Positions 1-12,329 of a DNA stretch of 64,000 nucleotides are shown in pieces. The stretch is from NCBI GenBank assembly GCA_013400155.1, contig VXBM01000144.1, positions 274,512-338,511 on the forward strand, written 5' to 3'. The position numbers and the translations under genes were made by a program. The number at the start of each line of letters is the position of its first letter. Position 1 is the first letter of the stretch. This DNA is from Helopsaltes ochotensis (Eukaryota > Chordata > Aves > Passeriformes > Locustellidae). Under the pieces are notes generated by a model that did not search any database, was not told the DNA's origin, and worked only from the letters and a program-made list of their open reading frames with translations.

Positions 1-3000
1 AATCCACACGCCAAAATTTGCTTCAAGTTCATAACATTCATATTATGGCATGAACTTGTTTGGTGTTTATTGTTGAGACCTTCTTTCAAATGAAGTCTCA
101 GCATTTCTGGATTCACTTGTTGGTAACAACAGAGATTGTTGCCTCCAATTACAGTTTTACCTGGACTTGGGAAGAGTATCTGAATTCCTCTTTGAATACT
201 TTGTTGTCATATGAAATACTTAAACTGGGTTTTGTCCCAATACAAACAATATTTGTGAGTAGTGTTTTAGGTGATGAAATTGAAGTGGGATTCAATGTAT
301 TAATTCTTAGTTAAATGTTTTAAAGTAAAACCAGTGACGGGATTAAATTACCAGAATGTAAAGATACAGAAGTAGCCCTCTACCAAAATAGAGGCGTAAC
401 GTTTCTTTGAAAAAAGACGTGGTCTTAAAATACCTTATTTTCAATGCAGTATGCAAATCCATATTAAAATTATGTTAATGTACTGATCGAAATAAAAATA
501 CAAACATATGCAAAAAGCCTATGTAATTCAGGTATTTATATAGGTGGTGATTGTATCTCATTGTAGATCTTTAACATGAGTGTCTTATTTTCCTTTTCAA
601 TTTTGAGATTTTTTATATGTACTATGCAGAAAAGTTGAGGGTGTTCTAAGAAAAATTTCCATTCTCTGACTTCACTTATGCAGTACAAGGACTGATAATT
701 TAAATATTTTCATTACATAAATTTTGTGAGGTTTTTAACTTTTTAGAAACTAACAAAATGAGAGGATGGATTTTGGGTTAGAAAAATTTTGACAGGAAAT
801 CAGAGGAGAACTGGATATTAGAGCAGAGTAGAAAAGACAGATTTTTTTCCTAATACAGAATCCAGATGAAACAAGATTGATTTGATTAATAGTAGTAATG
901 ATAAAATTGTGGTACATTAAGAACTCAATCCAGTAGAAACACACAATAATTATTTCAGTGTGCAAGTTTGAGCGTACAGGCTATGCATGAATTTGTGTTG
1001 GTAGAGTACCATGCTTTATACTCAAACACAGAACACAATACATTTTAAATAGCTTTTGTTGTCAATAAAAATTTTTAAACATGCACAAATAATTACTCAA
1101 AGGTATGTACCTTCTGAAAATAAATTAGTAAGACAAAGCAATCTTTTTCCATAATTGCCCTTCCCCAAAGCTGCTTAAACACATGTACAGTTCCCATTTC
1201 CACAGCCAGCTCACTACATGGATTTTCTTGACATGTTTTGAAAGTACACTTGTGTTGAACCAAAATATTGCAAGTTTGCACTTAAAAGAAAATGTCCGTC
1301 TGAAACAGTAGCACAAAGTAAGATATAGAATGGATACCCAGCCCAGCCTGCACAACAGGATTGCTACCATGTTGTTAGAATAATTATATTTTGGCTGAAC
1401 TAACTAATTTAGAAAAACTGCAGTACATCTAGCAAGACTGAAAACTTTCCAAGACTGGATTGGTTTTGGGTGTTTTTTTTCATTTTTAGTATAATTTAAA
1501 ACAATACCTCTTCTAGCTGCCAACAAACTCTTTCCCTGAATCTCACCATTCCTGGCTTTCCTCCTAACCATGTCCTGGCTCACCTCCAGAGCTGCCAAGT
1601 TTATGCCAGAAGCAGGAGGTATATTTGTATGGGGCTGGAGGAAGATCTGGAGCTCTGTTAAATTTTCAAGCCCAGATGGGGCAACATGATTTGTGTGTTT
1701 ATGTCAGTGTGCCATACATCACAACTATCTGTGTGCTGACGTCAGCTTTGATTGGACATTAATGTGCTGAACGCTGCAAACTAGAAAATACATGATAGAT
1801 ACAGATCTATGGCAACAATGCCACATAAGCAAATGTCTGTTTGGTGTGGCGATTCACTGTGCAAAATATTTCCCGAGATACACTGCATTAAGCCAGGGGA
1901 ATATTTTGACATAGTTTAAAAACAAAAGCAAAATCATCATGGGCAAAGAGAGCACCATTTAAGAAAGCAAATCCTTTTGGAGGAAGAGCAGAAATCAACA
2001 TATTGACTCGTATCGTGAGGCAAATATTGAGTTGCTGCCCCTCACTTGAATCTTTCCAGAATTAAAACCAAATAGGAAGATGCTATTCTTATGATTTGCA
2101 GGACTGTCAGTGATGAGGATCTGTAGCTGATGGTTGAACACCTTTCTTTCCACAGTTTTTGTAACCCATTGTTATCAAAACTGGCAAGCAAAAACATCAA
2201 TGGACAGCCAAGTTTTTTTCCAAAGGATAGGATATTTCTTCTGTATGAGGAGTTTAGCTTTGTTTTCAGGAATCATCAGTATTTATTTATTATATAAAAG
2301 TTTTGTAGTTTTTACTTATACAAATAGCATTCGGCAGCCTCCTGAAGAGCTGACAAAAGATTTCTGGTCTGTGGGTTTATAGAGGTCACTGACTAGTTTA
2401 GATTTAGATTTATACCATCTTTATGTGGTTGCCCCTGTAGAATAATGTGACCAAAAGATTCCATTAAAATATAGTATATTGTCTCTCTCTTCCTAGAAGA
2501 GGAAGTGATTTGCAAGTCAGCTTCACTATTGCAGGGACAGATACAATAGCAAAGTCTAGGGATTGGTGTGTGGGCAGTGTTCTTTTATCTCACATCACTT
2601 ATGTTTTTCCTCAGAAAGGAAATTCTGTAGGATGACTTTATCATTATCCATCATTAGACTTTGTGGGTAAAATGGAAGTTCCCTGATTCCACAGGGATAG
2701 ATGCTCTTGGCCTGTGCACAAGTAGCAGCTTTGAAAAGAGACCCCTGCCCAGGATTTGATGCCATCTGGCCCAGAAGGTGGGGAAGGGAGGGGGTGTAAA
2801 GGTACCATGGGATCTGTGGGTTTAGGTCTGGTAACCTGAGCAGATTGGGCTGTTCCAGACAGGCCACAACTTCATGTAGAGGTTAGAAAACAGAATTCAG
2901 TTTATTCGTTGACCGGAGCAGGAAATTTTCACCTTTCGTGTCTGCTTTGTAAGCTTCTCTGTGGCTAAAAAATAATGGTTATTGAAATGTGGGTTCATGA

Positions 3001-4206
3001 AAGCAGTTGGGATGTTGATCACCATTTTAATAAACCTGAATGTCAGTACAATGGATGGACTATTCTAACATGTCTGGCGATGTTTTAGTCTCTCTGCTTC
3101 TAATTGATAAATTGTTATTGTGAAGTAGTTTACCAGTATTTAAATTGACCTTTCAGGATAAGCATCAGTCATATAGTTTATGAAAAAAGAGCAAAATGTA
3201 CAAAATATTTTAAAAATAATAAAAAACTCAAAACTATGACCTGGAGCTGCAGAGCTAATTCCTTACAATTGTGATGGGTATTTTGAGGTGATTAGTCGTG
3301 ATACCCCTGAAGGTTTTGATGAATGTAGCACCTACAACCACCAAGAACAAGAGTATTATACCAGCTGTCCAGGTACCTTTAAGATAACTATTTCTTATCT
3401 TAAAGAAATATTTTGCTTTTTACCACAGATGTGTTTCTTTTTTTTTTCCTTCTCATTAAATGTTGACATCATCAAACCATTTAAGAACATTTTTTCTGAC
3501 TTACCTCTGAAGATCTCTCTTGTGACCTTTGAATTCTCTTTCTGCTATATAAAATTAAGTAAAGAAAACCATGTGGAAAACAGCTTATTTAAGGCATATG
3601 ACAGTACATTGTAGCACAAGACATGAGGCAGCACTTAAAAATCACAAATATCTTGAGAAATGGTAATGCTGCCTGAAACTTTAGAGTCTTGTTATGCAGA
3701 GAAAAACTTCTAGAGGGAAAAATGTTAAGAAATTACTTGAGTTTTCCATTTTTGACTTATAGCCAAAATTAATAACTGTATGGGTACTACTTGCTCAAAA
3801 TATTAGGGATGATATACCTAAGTGTATTAAAAACCAAGGTTTTCAGAACCCAAACAAAAACTGGGCATCAGATTCATCGTAGAAATCAATGAGAGGTAAG
3901 CTTAACACATGGTTTGTAAATATTGCTGATGTGAGCAAATGCTTGTTATGAAGGTGTAGGGAAATGTTAATGTAGTGCTAAGTTAGCCCTTTTATTGTTT
4001 GTCCTTGTCAAATGTATGGTTTTTTTAGACAGGTATTTCAAGTTGTTGGGGTTTTTTTAAGAAAAATGCCATCTAACATAATTTCTAAGTATTGATGACC
4101 TATTTTTCCACCCCAGTGTGTTATTGAGAAGACCAAGGCGTACTCTATGAACATTAATTACCTTTTTCATCACATAGGATGTGTATTTTGTTTCCATGTC
4201 TTACAG
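1..4206 (+). other. ELP4: ELP4 intron (3' part, probably intron 7)
   Basis: The left edge lies inside the gene, upstream of the first visible exon. I searched for the preceding ELP4 exon and did not see it. The sequence is AT-rich with short open frames on both strands that resemble no protein I know. A perfect 11-bp inverted repeat with a 7-base loop lies at 3377-3405. No CR1 tail or LTR was recognised here. The intron ends with a good polypyrimidine tract and TTACAG. Confidence 0.85.
3377..3405. repeat. Short perfect hairpin, 11-bp stem with 7-base loop
   Basis: CTTTAAGATAA (3377-3387) and its exact reverse complement TTATCTTAAAG (3395-3405) flank a 7-base spacer. The stem is AT-rich, so chance occurrence in 64 kb is plausible. 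No function is assigned. Confidence 0.6.
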
Positions 4207-4315
4207 AATAAAGCAATTATGGAACGTGTAACAAACTTGTCAGATATGGTAGTTGGTCTTGAATCATTTATTGGCTCTGAGAGAGAAACCAATCCATTGT
4301 ACAAGGATTACCATG
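4207..4315 (+). CDS. ELP4: ELP4 internal coding exon (probably exon 8)
   Basis: Elp4 is a RecA-fold subunit of the Elp4-5-6 ring of Elongator, which acts in the cytoplasm with Elp1-3 to modify the wobble uridine of tRNAs. This 109-bp exon opens in phase 0 after a pyrimidine-rich tract ending TTACAG and closes in phase 1 at a GTAAGT donor (4316). It encodes 36 residues plus one base, including VVGLESFIGSERETNP followed by LYKDYH. I recognise this as the vertebrate ELP4 block around residues 310-345 of the ~424-residue protein (numbering from memory). The reading frame is open to the left, but the residues before the acceptor look intronic, so the acceptor sets the exon start. The Gly codon split at the 3' end is completed by the next exon (7025). 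The exon number is inferred from the usual ten-exon gene. Gene identity is near certain. Confidence 0.95.
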
Positions 4316-7024
4316 GTAAGTTCCATCTTTAGCAATGCAAAAAGTCTGCCCTGAGTGTTTCTAGGGCACTTAGCAGCTCACCCTCCAATTGGGTATCTGC
4401 TATGAAGCAGCGTTAGATTTCGTTTTGGAATATACCTCTTAAATGTTTCCCCTTGCCTAACCAGTCTTGAGTTAGGGAAATTTTCAGCAAAGTGCATTAA
4501 GGCTGCAAAGGAAACATGGCAACTCCTTGCATGTTGTCAAGCCGCATTACTGAGGCATGGCTCAATCAGATGTACATCTCAACAGGCAGGCTTTGGGGAA
4601 TTCACATGCAGGGGAGGCTTGGCAATCATCTGACCAGCGAGCTGAACTTGTCATGAAATCAATACTTTTTGATCTGCCAAGTTTTAAATTGAGAACACGG
4701 GAAAACATATATTATAGTAAGGTGAATAAACTGCTAAATTATGTGCTCGGTAAACTGTGCCTCAAAAATAGTGTTCTGTTCTTTCAGCTATAGGTTACAG
4801 CACTTGTACATTTAAGGAAATGAATGTGGGTATATGTAGCATGTAAAATATGAAACTGATTTTGGTAAAACTCGTGTAGCCTCTCAAGTGTTTCATCTTC
4901 AAAATGTGTAATGGTGCTTAATCTTGCATTTTGATTCCCAAGGATTTTTGTTAGCTGTTGCAGCAGAACTATTTAAATTTCAAAAGATATATTAGAAGTT
5001 ATGCACAGTCAAAGCAGTGAATAACAGTTTTAGCTAATCCAGAGCATTGCTCAGACTGTGCATAAATTACAGCTCTTATTATTGTGATACTACTGTAGTT
5101 CCATGGAAACCTTGAGCTGAAAGTAAACTGCTTATCTGAAACCTGCTGTAAACATACGACAGTGGCAGTGTTTTCCCTAGCAGAATGTATGGAGTATGCA
5201 GAAAAAAAGCAAAGATGGTGTTGAGACACCACTGTGTGTATGCAAGCTGTAATTAATAAATCAGAGAAACCTTTCTGATTGTGAAAGTAGTGCACATTTC
5301 ATTATCTGAAAAAAAAGGTGAATGAAAAAAGAAACCATGAACAAAAGGTGGAATAATTTGCCAAATTATTTTTCCAACTGTATAATTGTGATATGGCCTT
5401 TGTTTATGCTAACATAATTCTGTCAATTTAATACTCCTTTTCTCAGTTCTGAAGAGATCCTTTAAGACAATGTGTGTTTTAGCAGTTATTTCCTGGTTTC
5501 CTATAAAAATGTATGCTAAGTCATTTCTGGCACTATTTAATAAAAATTATGTGTCAATATACGTAGCTTTTGAGATTTGCACAAGTTTAATTTGACAGTC
5601 TGAAAAGAGGTATTTCTAATGGTTTTAACTTTGTGGATTCTTTTTGCCTAAGAATGTATTTTAAGGTATTTATTTATTGCAGATTATGAAAGATTTTGAC
5701 ATTAATCAGAAGTTTGATTACATTATTGCATTATTTAATGAATCCTTCTTAATAATTTTATTAAGCTACCTGCAAATTTAAATTTTTGAAAAGCCACAAA
5801 ATAATAAAAAAAATTATATAGATGACCCCTTAAATAAAATTTCTAGGATTCTGTATATAAGCAACCCTGTGTTATACCTGCTGTTCCTATATGTAATAAT
5901 TAGATTTTGTACTCAAAAGCCTAACAAATAATTTTTCTGATTCACTGGATGGGAGGCAGGGATTAAACTGCAGGGTTTAAAACTGTAGTAACACTTTTCT
6001 AATATTATTGAGAATTTTTGTAATTGGTGCCCATAAAAATTATGCTTTTTAAAGTATTTCAATTGTAGGAAACTTCCTTTAAAAAAATAAATAAATAGCT
6101 GAAAAACTACTTGCCTTATTTTAAATAAGAGGTGTAATGTTTGGGGATTTTCTCACAGCTGCTGTTTTGAAGTCAGATACCTTTTCTAAATGTTCAGTAT
6201 TTCCATTTAGACGCTGGTTTTATGAATAGCAAATATAGGCCAGTAACTGAGAAGCCCTGTAGAATTTTCCTGGTTTTCAGATGTAGAAAATCACCCTTAG
6301 GTTGTTCAGAGACTATATTAGGCTGCACAAAAACCATCCAGCGTCCTTGTCAGAAAAAATCAGCTTGAGTTGCAGCTGACAGAATGCAGAGCTTGCAGTG
6401 CACCTAGTACTGTTAAAAACATCTGAACAGCTATAGAAGCCTCCTGCAGGAGGAAAACACATTTCTTCTGGGGTGGCACGGGGGTTAAAATTTATTAAAA
6501 ATTGTGATCTAAATTGGGATTTCCCAGAAACTTTTTTTCAAGTCGTTTTCAGGGCACAAAACGAAGGAGTTCTCATTAGAGCTTCAGTGGTTATCAGTAA
6601 CCCATAAGCCTTGTTTTGCTGGCTGCTTACTGGTGCATTTAATAAAATAAAGATCACTCAGTGGTGCCGTGGGCAGCATGCAAGGTGATAGCCATATTTG
6701 CTTACTGTAAATACAAGAGAAAATCACACACAAACCGGCTGTAGTTTTGACAAGTATTAAGATCGCTCTTTACATCTGTACTTCTGTACCAAAGTGCAAT
6801 TAGTTTTCCTCGCACAAGGATTTCTGTTTATCTTATTCTGCTTGATTACTTGAGCATAATCGCACCGTTTGCTTCATTGCTCCTGGTAGTAAGCTCCAGT
6901 TTAAAAAGGGGAGGATGAGTGTGTGTAAATATACAGAATTCTGCTGTAAGACTCTAATTTATGCGTCTGGATGACAGCGTTTTCTTAATTTTTTTTCCCC
7001 TCCTTTACTCTTTCTTTCCACAAG
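4316..7024 (+). other. ELP4: ELP4 intron between the two visible exons (probably intron 8)
   Basis: This 2.7-kb phase-1 intron is bounded by GTAAGT and CCACAAG. It is AT-rich and contains the imperfect hairpin described separately at 4996-5068. No mobile element was recognised. The stretch 6400-6900 is comparatively complex sequence near the acceptor without a clear motif cluster. Confidence 0.9.
4996..5068. repeat. Imperfect stem-loop of pre-miRNA size in ELP4 intron
   Basis: TATGCACAGTC (5000-5010) is the exact reverse complement of GACTGTGCATA (5054-5064). After a two-base internal mismatch the pairing resumes inward, AGCAGTG (5013-5019) with CATTGCT (5045-5051, one G-U pair). A few more A/T pairs extend it outward to about 4996 and 5068. 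The loop is about 25 bases. Length and shape resemble a miRNA precursor, but I do not recognise a known miRNA seed. It could equally be a chance or transposon-derived palindrome. Either strand could be the transcribed one; the + strand is covered by the ELP4 pre-mRNA. Confidence 0.45.
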
Positions 7025-7131
7025 GTTTGGTTCATGTACATCAGATTCCTCGGCTTAATAGCTTGATCTGTGATGTGTCAGACACGAAGGACCTTGCTTT
7101 TAGATTAAAAAGGAAGCTGTTCACCATCGAG
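7025..7131 (+). CDS. ELP4: ELP4 internal coding exon (probably exon 9, penultimate)
   Basis: This 107-bp exon continues ELP4. The acceptor is a long T/C-rich tract ending CCACAAG, and the donor is GAG|GTAAGAG at 7132. Its first two bases complete the Gly codon begun at 4315, and 35 further codons follow in phase, including HQIPRLNSLIC and KDLAFRLKRKLFTIE. This matches the vertebrate C-terminal segment whose human form ends KLKRKLFTIE before the last exon. Substitutions relative to the human sequence as I recall it are conservative (Ile/Val, Lys/Arg). The exon ends in phase 0. Reading through the donor adds 15 codons, VRETLFHYLEPKRWS, before a stop (TAA at 7177-7179), which would give a shortened C-terminus if the intron were retained. 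The normal terminal exon lies beyond 64000 or was missed. Confidence 0.95.
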
Positions 7132-7904
7132 GTAAGAGAAACATTGTTTCACTATTTAGAACCCAAAAGGTGGAGCTAATCCCATCTCTTATGTTTCGTT
7201 TTGTGAAATACATAAAATATGCATCAGATGATGTAAATTCATTTCATTCTGGTTTTGCTGTTCAGAACGGTTTTATAAAATACTGTAATATGCCTTCTAA
7301 TTAAAAATGTCTCATTTGCTGCACTAAATCGCTCCGTTATAAATACTTTATTTTGGTTTAAAATGTACATGGAAAGTAGGCCACAACCTTCAATAGCAAA
7401 GCATGACATGTTTCTAAGGATGTCAGGAGCATATTTAATTAAATGTTAATGACTTGCTCTTACTTGTGTTAGTGGGTGGGAAAGTAGCTACATGTTATTA
7501 CCCCTGTAGAGGGAATTTTATGTATAATGTTGCCTAAAATTGTGTGTGGTATGGGGGATAAGTGTCCTTATCAGTATTCAGAAACCATTTTCTTTGCATT
7601 ACTGAAATCACCTTTCGCTCTTTTATGTCATTTTAAACACAGTATCATTTACACTAATGTCCTTAAGTAAATTTCCTACTAAATTTAAACTTTTTTCTGT
7701 GACCTTTATGCAGACAGTCCTGATAGAAGGCAGTAATACAAAAGATGTATTTCATTTTAATCTTGCTAAAGAGCAAATGAACATAGCGCTATTAAGCAAT
7801 TAGAGCTGATGTATTTATTAACCAAGTAATGCTTAGAGATGGAAGATGGCTTTCAGGGTGATGCAATAGTCATCGGTACAGTCTGAGCAATTTTTTTTTT
7901 TTAA

Positions 7905-8400
7905 CAAAGACATAAAACAGCCAAGCAACCCTGACAAACCATTTTGTTTAATCTCTTTTCAAATGAAAAGCTCTTAAGCAGGCCACTTGTCTTAACTGCT
8001 TGAAACCATAAAAAGAGAGAATTGCCACCAATAAATTAGCATATTTTTTACTCCATCACCAAATGCTGGTCAATGTGGCTTGGCACTGCTTTGGTGTTTG
8101 GGACTTCACCCTTAAGTGACCACTTTGGCCCTTATTTGACCCTCTGCCCTTTTTAGCTGGCCACTTGATAAGGTAACTTAAGGGTTCTCTCTCTTCACTG
8201 CCCCCTCCCCTTCACAATTGCAAGTAGCCCTAACCTATAAATCATTGAAAGGGCCCTATCAAGTGACAAATTAAGATGCCCTCCTCCTAATTAATGGTCA
8301 TCAATGTCTTTAATTATCTAATCCTATTGAGAGTAGTTAATAGTTAATCAGGCAGCCAGTTCTTCATGCAGGTCATCTCTGCGTGAGTGCTAGAAGTTTC
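7905..8400. promoter_or_regulatory. Candidate conserved non-coding element, homeodomain-site rich
   Basis: This block starts 0.8 kb after the second ELP4 exon. It is compositionally mixed and non-repetitive, and is dense in homeodomain cores: TAATTA at 8288-8293 overlapping ATTAATGG, a second TAATTA at 8311-8316, and TTAATC-type sites near 8345-8352. No open frame or mobile-element signature explains it. ELP4's last intron is known to carry distal PAX6 enhancers, so a developmental enhancer is the leading reading. Conservation was not tested and no named element is assigned. Confidence 0.45.
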
Positions 8401-10084
8401 TCAACTAGAGGTATCCTCTTCAGAAGCCACTTAAAGGCAAATACATGAAGGAGGGCTTTTTTTCCCGAAGACAATTCCTTTATAACATTTGTCACTTTCC
8501 AGAGAATGCAGTTAGAGAAACCAGGCATTGTGAGGTATTAAAGCATTTGGGCAACTGCTTTTGAACAGTACAGTAGAAACAAAACCCTTGATAGTCTGTG
8601 TTTGGTTTTAAAATACAAATGTCCTCTCTGTTTTCAGAGGTGTAGAGAAGCGTGCGCCCTCATTTCACAGCATAGTAAATTCTCATTTACTATAGCTATG
8701 AATCAGAATATTTGGGAGGTTTCTCATCACTGAGTCCTGTCTCAGAATACAATCTTTTCTTTCAGATAAATTTGAGATTCTAATCTGCAATGTAATTTGG
8801 AAGGAAAGAAAACGCTTAGCAGGCGGCTCTGTAAAAAGAATTGAATTAGCCATGGGACACTGGAAACAAGACTGAAGTGCAACTCTTAGAACAACCTGTT
8901 GCCCTAGACATGCGTAGATGACCCACTTGTATAATTTCTCCCGTCGCTGCTCAGCTGCAGCCCCTTTTGAATAACTTCAGGTTTTGTTAGAGATGTGCTT
9001 TCTGTAAGCTGAACTGACACAAACTATCCCTTTTTGAACATGTTGGATCACTGTCCTACTGTGATCTTCCTGTACACGTTTCACTAATCTATAATACATA
9101 TGTTTGTCTTCCTCATACTGTTAGGGAAAGCAGACTACAGCAAGGTTGACTGGAGCAATAAGGGCAGTAAGAAAATGGGAGCAAGGGAGAACTGAATTAA
9201 GAAAGGATGTGAATAAGGTCTTCTCAAATGGGTTTCTACAGGTAGAATATGATGTGTGAGCAGTCAGCCAGCACTGGTTCTGGAGGGAGAAGCAAAAAGC
9301 AGCACTACAGTGTGCATTGCAAGCAGCAGTATGCTTTGTATTATAGAGAGTACAACTGAGTTTAGGACTTCTTCAGTACGTGGTTTAAATATGAAATGAA
9401 AATGCCTATTGAGTACCTTACAGTTTTTTCAAAGGTTCTGCATACTTACATACACAATTTAAGATAAAAATATTGACCTCTACTTGAAATTCTGCTTTAA
9501 AATCAAATTACATAAGAAAAGTTAGAAACACAGAACCTGTGAATTGTGGTGAAAATTCTTCAAAAAGGGATTTCATCACTAGACCATTCTTTTTTTACAG
9601 TTTAAAATAAGAGCATGGGACGTGGATTTTCTCGTCTCTGGATTGCTCACCAGTTAAATGACTCCTTATAGTTTGGCCCTCATAGGTGAAAAACCTTGAA
9701 TGTCAAATCTATTTTATTAGATTGCGGTTTTGTGAGACGAACTCCACCTCTTTATAGCCTGCAGAATCTTTTAACTGTTTCAGTTTTCCTTGTGTCTTCT
9801 TCATCAAAATAAGATTGACTGAAATGTTTTCTAGAGGGTTTTTTTTTTTTTAATTCGGGATGATGAAAATGGTTTTTTAATGAATATTTATGAGTGCTTA
9901 TTGTCCATTTATAAATTATAAAGAGGAACCTTTCCAGGAAAACTTCCATCTTTATCTAAAAGGTGCAGTAGCTATTTCAAGCTTTCCCAAATCTTCACAC
10001 GTTAGTTACTAGCAATATACTCTTATATGCAGTATTATCAGAGATCTATCTTATGTGCATGCCACTTTAAAGGACACAATTTTG

Positions 10085-10545
10085 AAGTTAGCCTGTCTAA
10101 TCCTATTTCTTCCCACTTTGGAATCTTAATTAGAAGGAGATAAAAACCATCATTTGACTAAATTATTGTCTTGAATCTGTAGCAAAAGGTATAATCCGCA
10201 ATTGGGCCAATTAGTGTACCCCATAGTTAGCTATGCTGAGGCAGGAAACTTGATTAGATCTGACACCAGCCTAGTTCCCACTGTTGTTTTGCCAGGTATG
10301 ATGGTCAGACTTCAAAGGGCTTGAGGCATCAGCAGGGCAAGGTTTGGAGGCCAGCTTAGGTCCGGTCGTTAATCTCTCTGCTAAAACCACAGCAGCCCTC
10401 GCACAAAACAAGCTTACACGACACAATCATGCGGTATTAAAGTTTGGGTTGAGTCATGCCAATTTGCCTTTGATTTTCTGATGATTGACTAAAAGATGGC
10501 TACATGACTAGACACATACTGAACGTTTACTGATTAGGTAAGTTC
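10085..10545. promoter_or_regulatory. Candidate conserved non-coding element with PBX/MEIS-like site
   Basis: Complex, non-repetitive sequence with CTTAATTAG near 10127, two CCAAT-like or inverted ATTGG motifs near 10201-10214, several CpGs (10363-10369, 10400-10433) unusual for this CpG-poor intron, and TGATTGAC at 10482-10489, which fits a PBX/MEIS composite core. It lies in the ELP4 intron expected to hold PAX6 enhancers. The motifs are seen directly; enhancer function is inferred. Confidence 0.42.
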
Positions 10546-10849
10546 CCCAAATATTTGAAATATTTTTTGATTTCTCAGTTAAATGATATGACAACCCGTT
10601 CATCTTAATGCGACTGTTCTGCAGAGTTGTTCTTGAAGTGCTTTTTTGCTTTCTTTGTAGCTCTGAATGTAACTTCTATCAACATTTGAGAAATTTTTTA
10701 GGACTATTATGTTCATAGTTTTATTTGACAGAACTTTATCTTTGTTGTTCCAAAGCCTCCTGTGTCAAGACTTAAGGAATCTGTGCCTTAATTTGGTTTT
10801 TTTGCTGCTCCAAATTTCTATGGAAACATTGTTTATCTTTCTTATTTAG

Positions 10850-11300
10850 GTAGATTTATAATTACTCGCCAAAAGGACATTTCCCCTTAATTATTTTCCA
10901 CCTCACCATCGAGTAAAGCACTTGTTCCATGGCTGTGATTACATAAGTGTTCCTTTCTTTTGCAGTCTGATTTGTTCAAATATTGCAGTAACAGTGACAT
11001 GTTTCCATTCTGAGAAAAGCCTAAGGCTGCTTTAGTATTATTCCAAATGATTGAAATTGCCATCTTGCTGACTTTCCCTTGGGCAGCTTAGGGCCTGTTT
11101 ACTTTTGTATTTGTTTCACATGTTCCCTCTGAGTTTGGCTGGCAGGACATCATTACCTGGTTTGACAAGACAGTTGGAGAAGATTCGTATTTGATTAACT
11201 CCCTTTGTTATTGTCTGGACAACACAGACCTCTGAAATTATCTATTTAAAGTTAAAGCTCCTGATAAATTCAAATAAGCGCTTCCAAATAGGAAAGTTCA
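10850..11300. promoter_or_regulatory. Candidate conserved non-coding element
   Basis: This stretch continues the complex sequence block, with few homopolymers and no repeat signature. It includes ATTACTCGCC near 10861, GTGATTACATAAG near 10936 and the CTTTGTTATTG segment near 11204 (a SOX-like core), followed by an ATTATCTATTTAAAG segment. It may form one cluster with the preceding and following candidates. Conservation is unmeasured. Confidence 0.35.
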
Positions 11301-11459
11301 TGAGGGTGGTTTCTTTTAATTCCCTAGTTTTGCTTCATTTTTAAGTGTTCAAGTAAAAGTCAATTATTAGAAGTATAGAGACAAAGCTTTTTCCTACAAG
11401 TTTTTGTATTATAGTTTGTCTAATAAATAGTTGTTGTGAAAAAACTTTTTTTTTTTCCG

Positions 11460-11600
11460 AAACAGAAGTCACAGCAGCCAATATTTTCTTTTAAATGGCT
11501 ACAACACCTGTGCAGCCCATGATAAAAATCTTTAGAAGCCAGCTCAGTTTGAAGCCAAATGTCATATACGATTTAAATAATTGTCACACAGCAAAAAAAA
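11460..11600. promoter_or_regulatory. Candidate short conserved non-coding element
   Basis: About 140 bases of balanced, non-repetitive sequence between a poly-T run (11446-11457) and an A-run (11592-11601). It contains an E-box-like CACCTG (11508) and an ATTTAAATAATTG segment. It is assigned only because its texture resembles the neighbouring candidates and no gene or repeat explains it. Confidence 0.28.
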
Positions 11601-12329
11601 AGTTTCCAAAGCTTAATGTACAAGTCTAGGAATTTCTTTTCTGAGAGGTGTTTCCTAACAAGAGGGAAAGAAATTAGTGGAGTCCTGTGGCAGGAAAGTG
11701 GCTGGTTTCTCAGTGCAGGGCAGATGCAGTATGATACTATAGAGCACTCTGTTCTGCATTTTCCCCATGGTAATTGCCAGAGTAAAAGGTTTTGTCTTTA
11801 GAAGGAAATAACCATGAAAACCAGCAACTGAGGCTATACAGAACTAAAAATGAATGTGTGATTCCAAAGGCATTCAAATAATATCCTGTATTCATCTAGC
11901 AGTAAAAGGCTGTGAGAAAATTAATGACTGGCAAAGTAAGAAATAATTGCAACTCGGGGTATTCATGTCTGCTATATGTCCAACACTGCTATTTGGAAGA
12001 TGACTTAAAACTCTTTAAGGTGGTGATTTTGGCCACTTAAACCAGGAAACGTGGCTTAGGTAGCCTCCCTCTGAAACCTCTGTATTTCTGACTTTTTTCA
12101 GTCTTCCTTTCAGTGTCTCTCTTTCCGTTGCTTATCTTAGACAGAGTAAACTGTGGTACGTTTTTTATTTGCAAAAGGGAAGTGGCCACTGTCAGAGATT
12201 ATTTAGCAAGACAGGTGGGTAAGACCACGTCAGAGCTGATGTCTGCAGTGCTTCAGCGTGCTATCCACATAGCATAGATTTGGTCCTAAGGGGCTTGGAG
12301 CTGGCAGCATCAGTGAGTGCCAGAATTGT

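Noticed and set aside
3288..3614. 108-codon open frame upstream of the ELP4 exons, considered as a preceding exon
   Set aside because: It does not resemble the ELP4 segment expected before the first visible exon and includes a poly-T tract.
7905..8400. Assigning this or another block as the SIMO enhancer
   Set aside because: I cannot verify the SIMO sequence without an alignment, so only candidate status is given.
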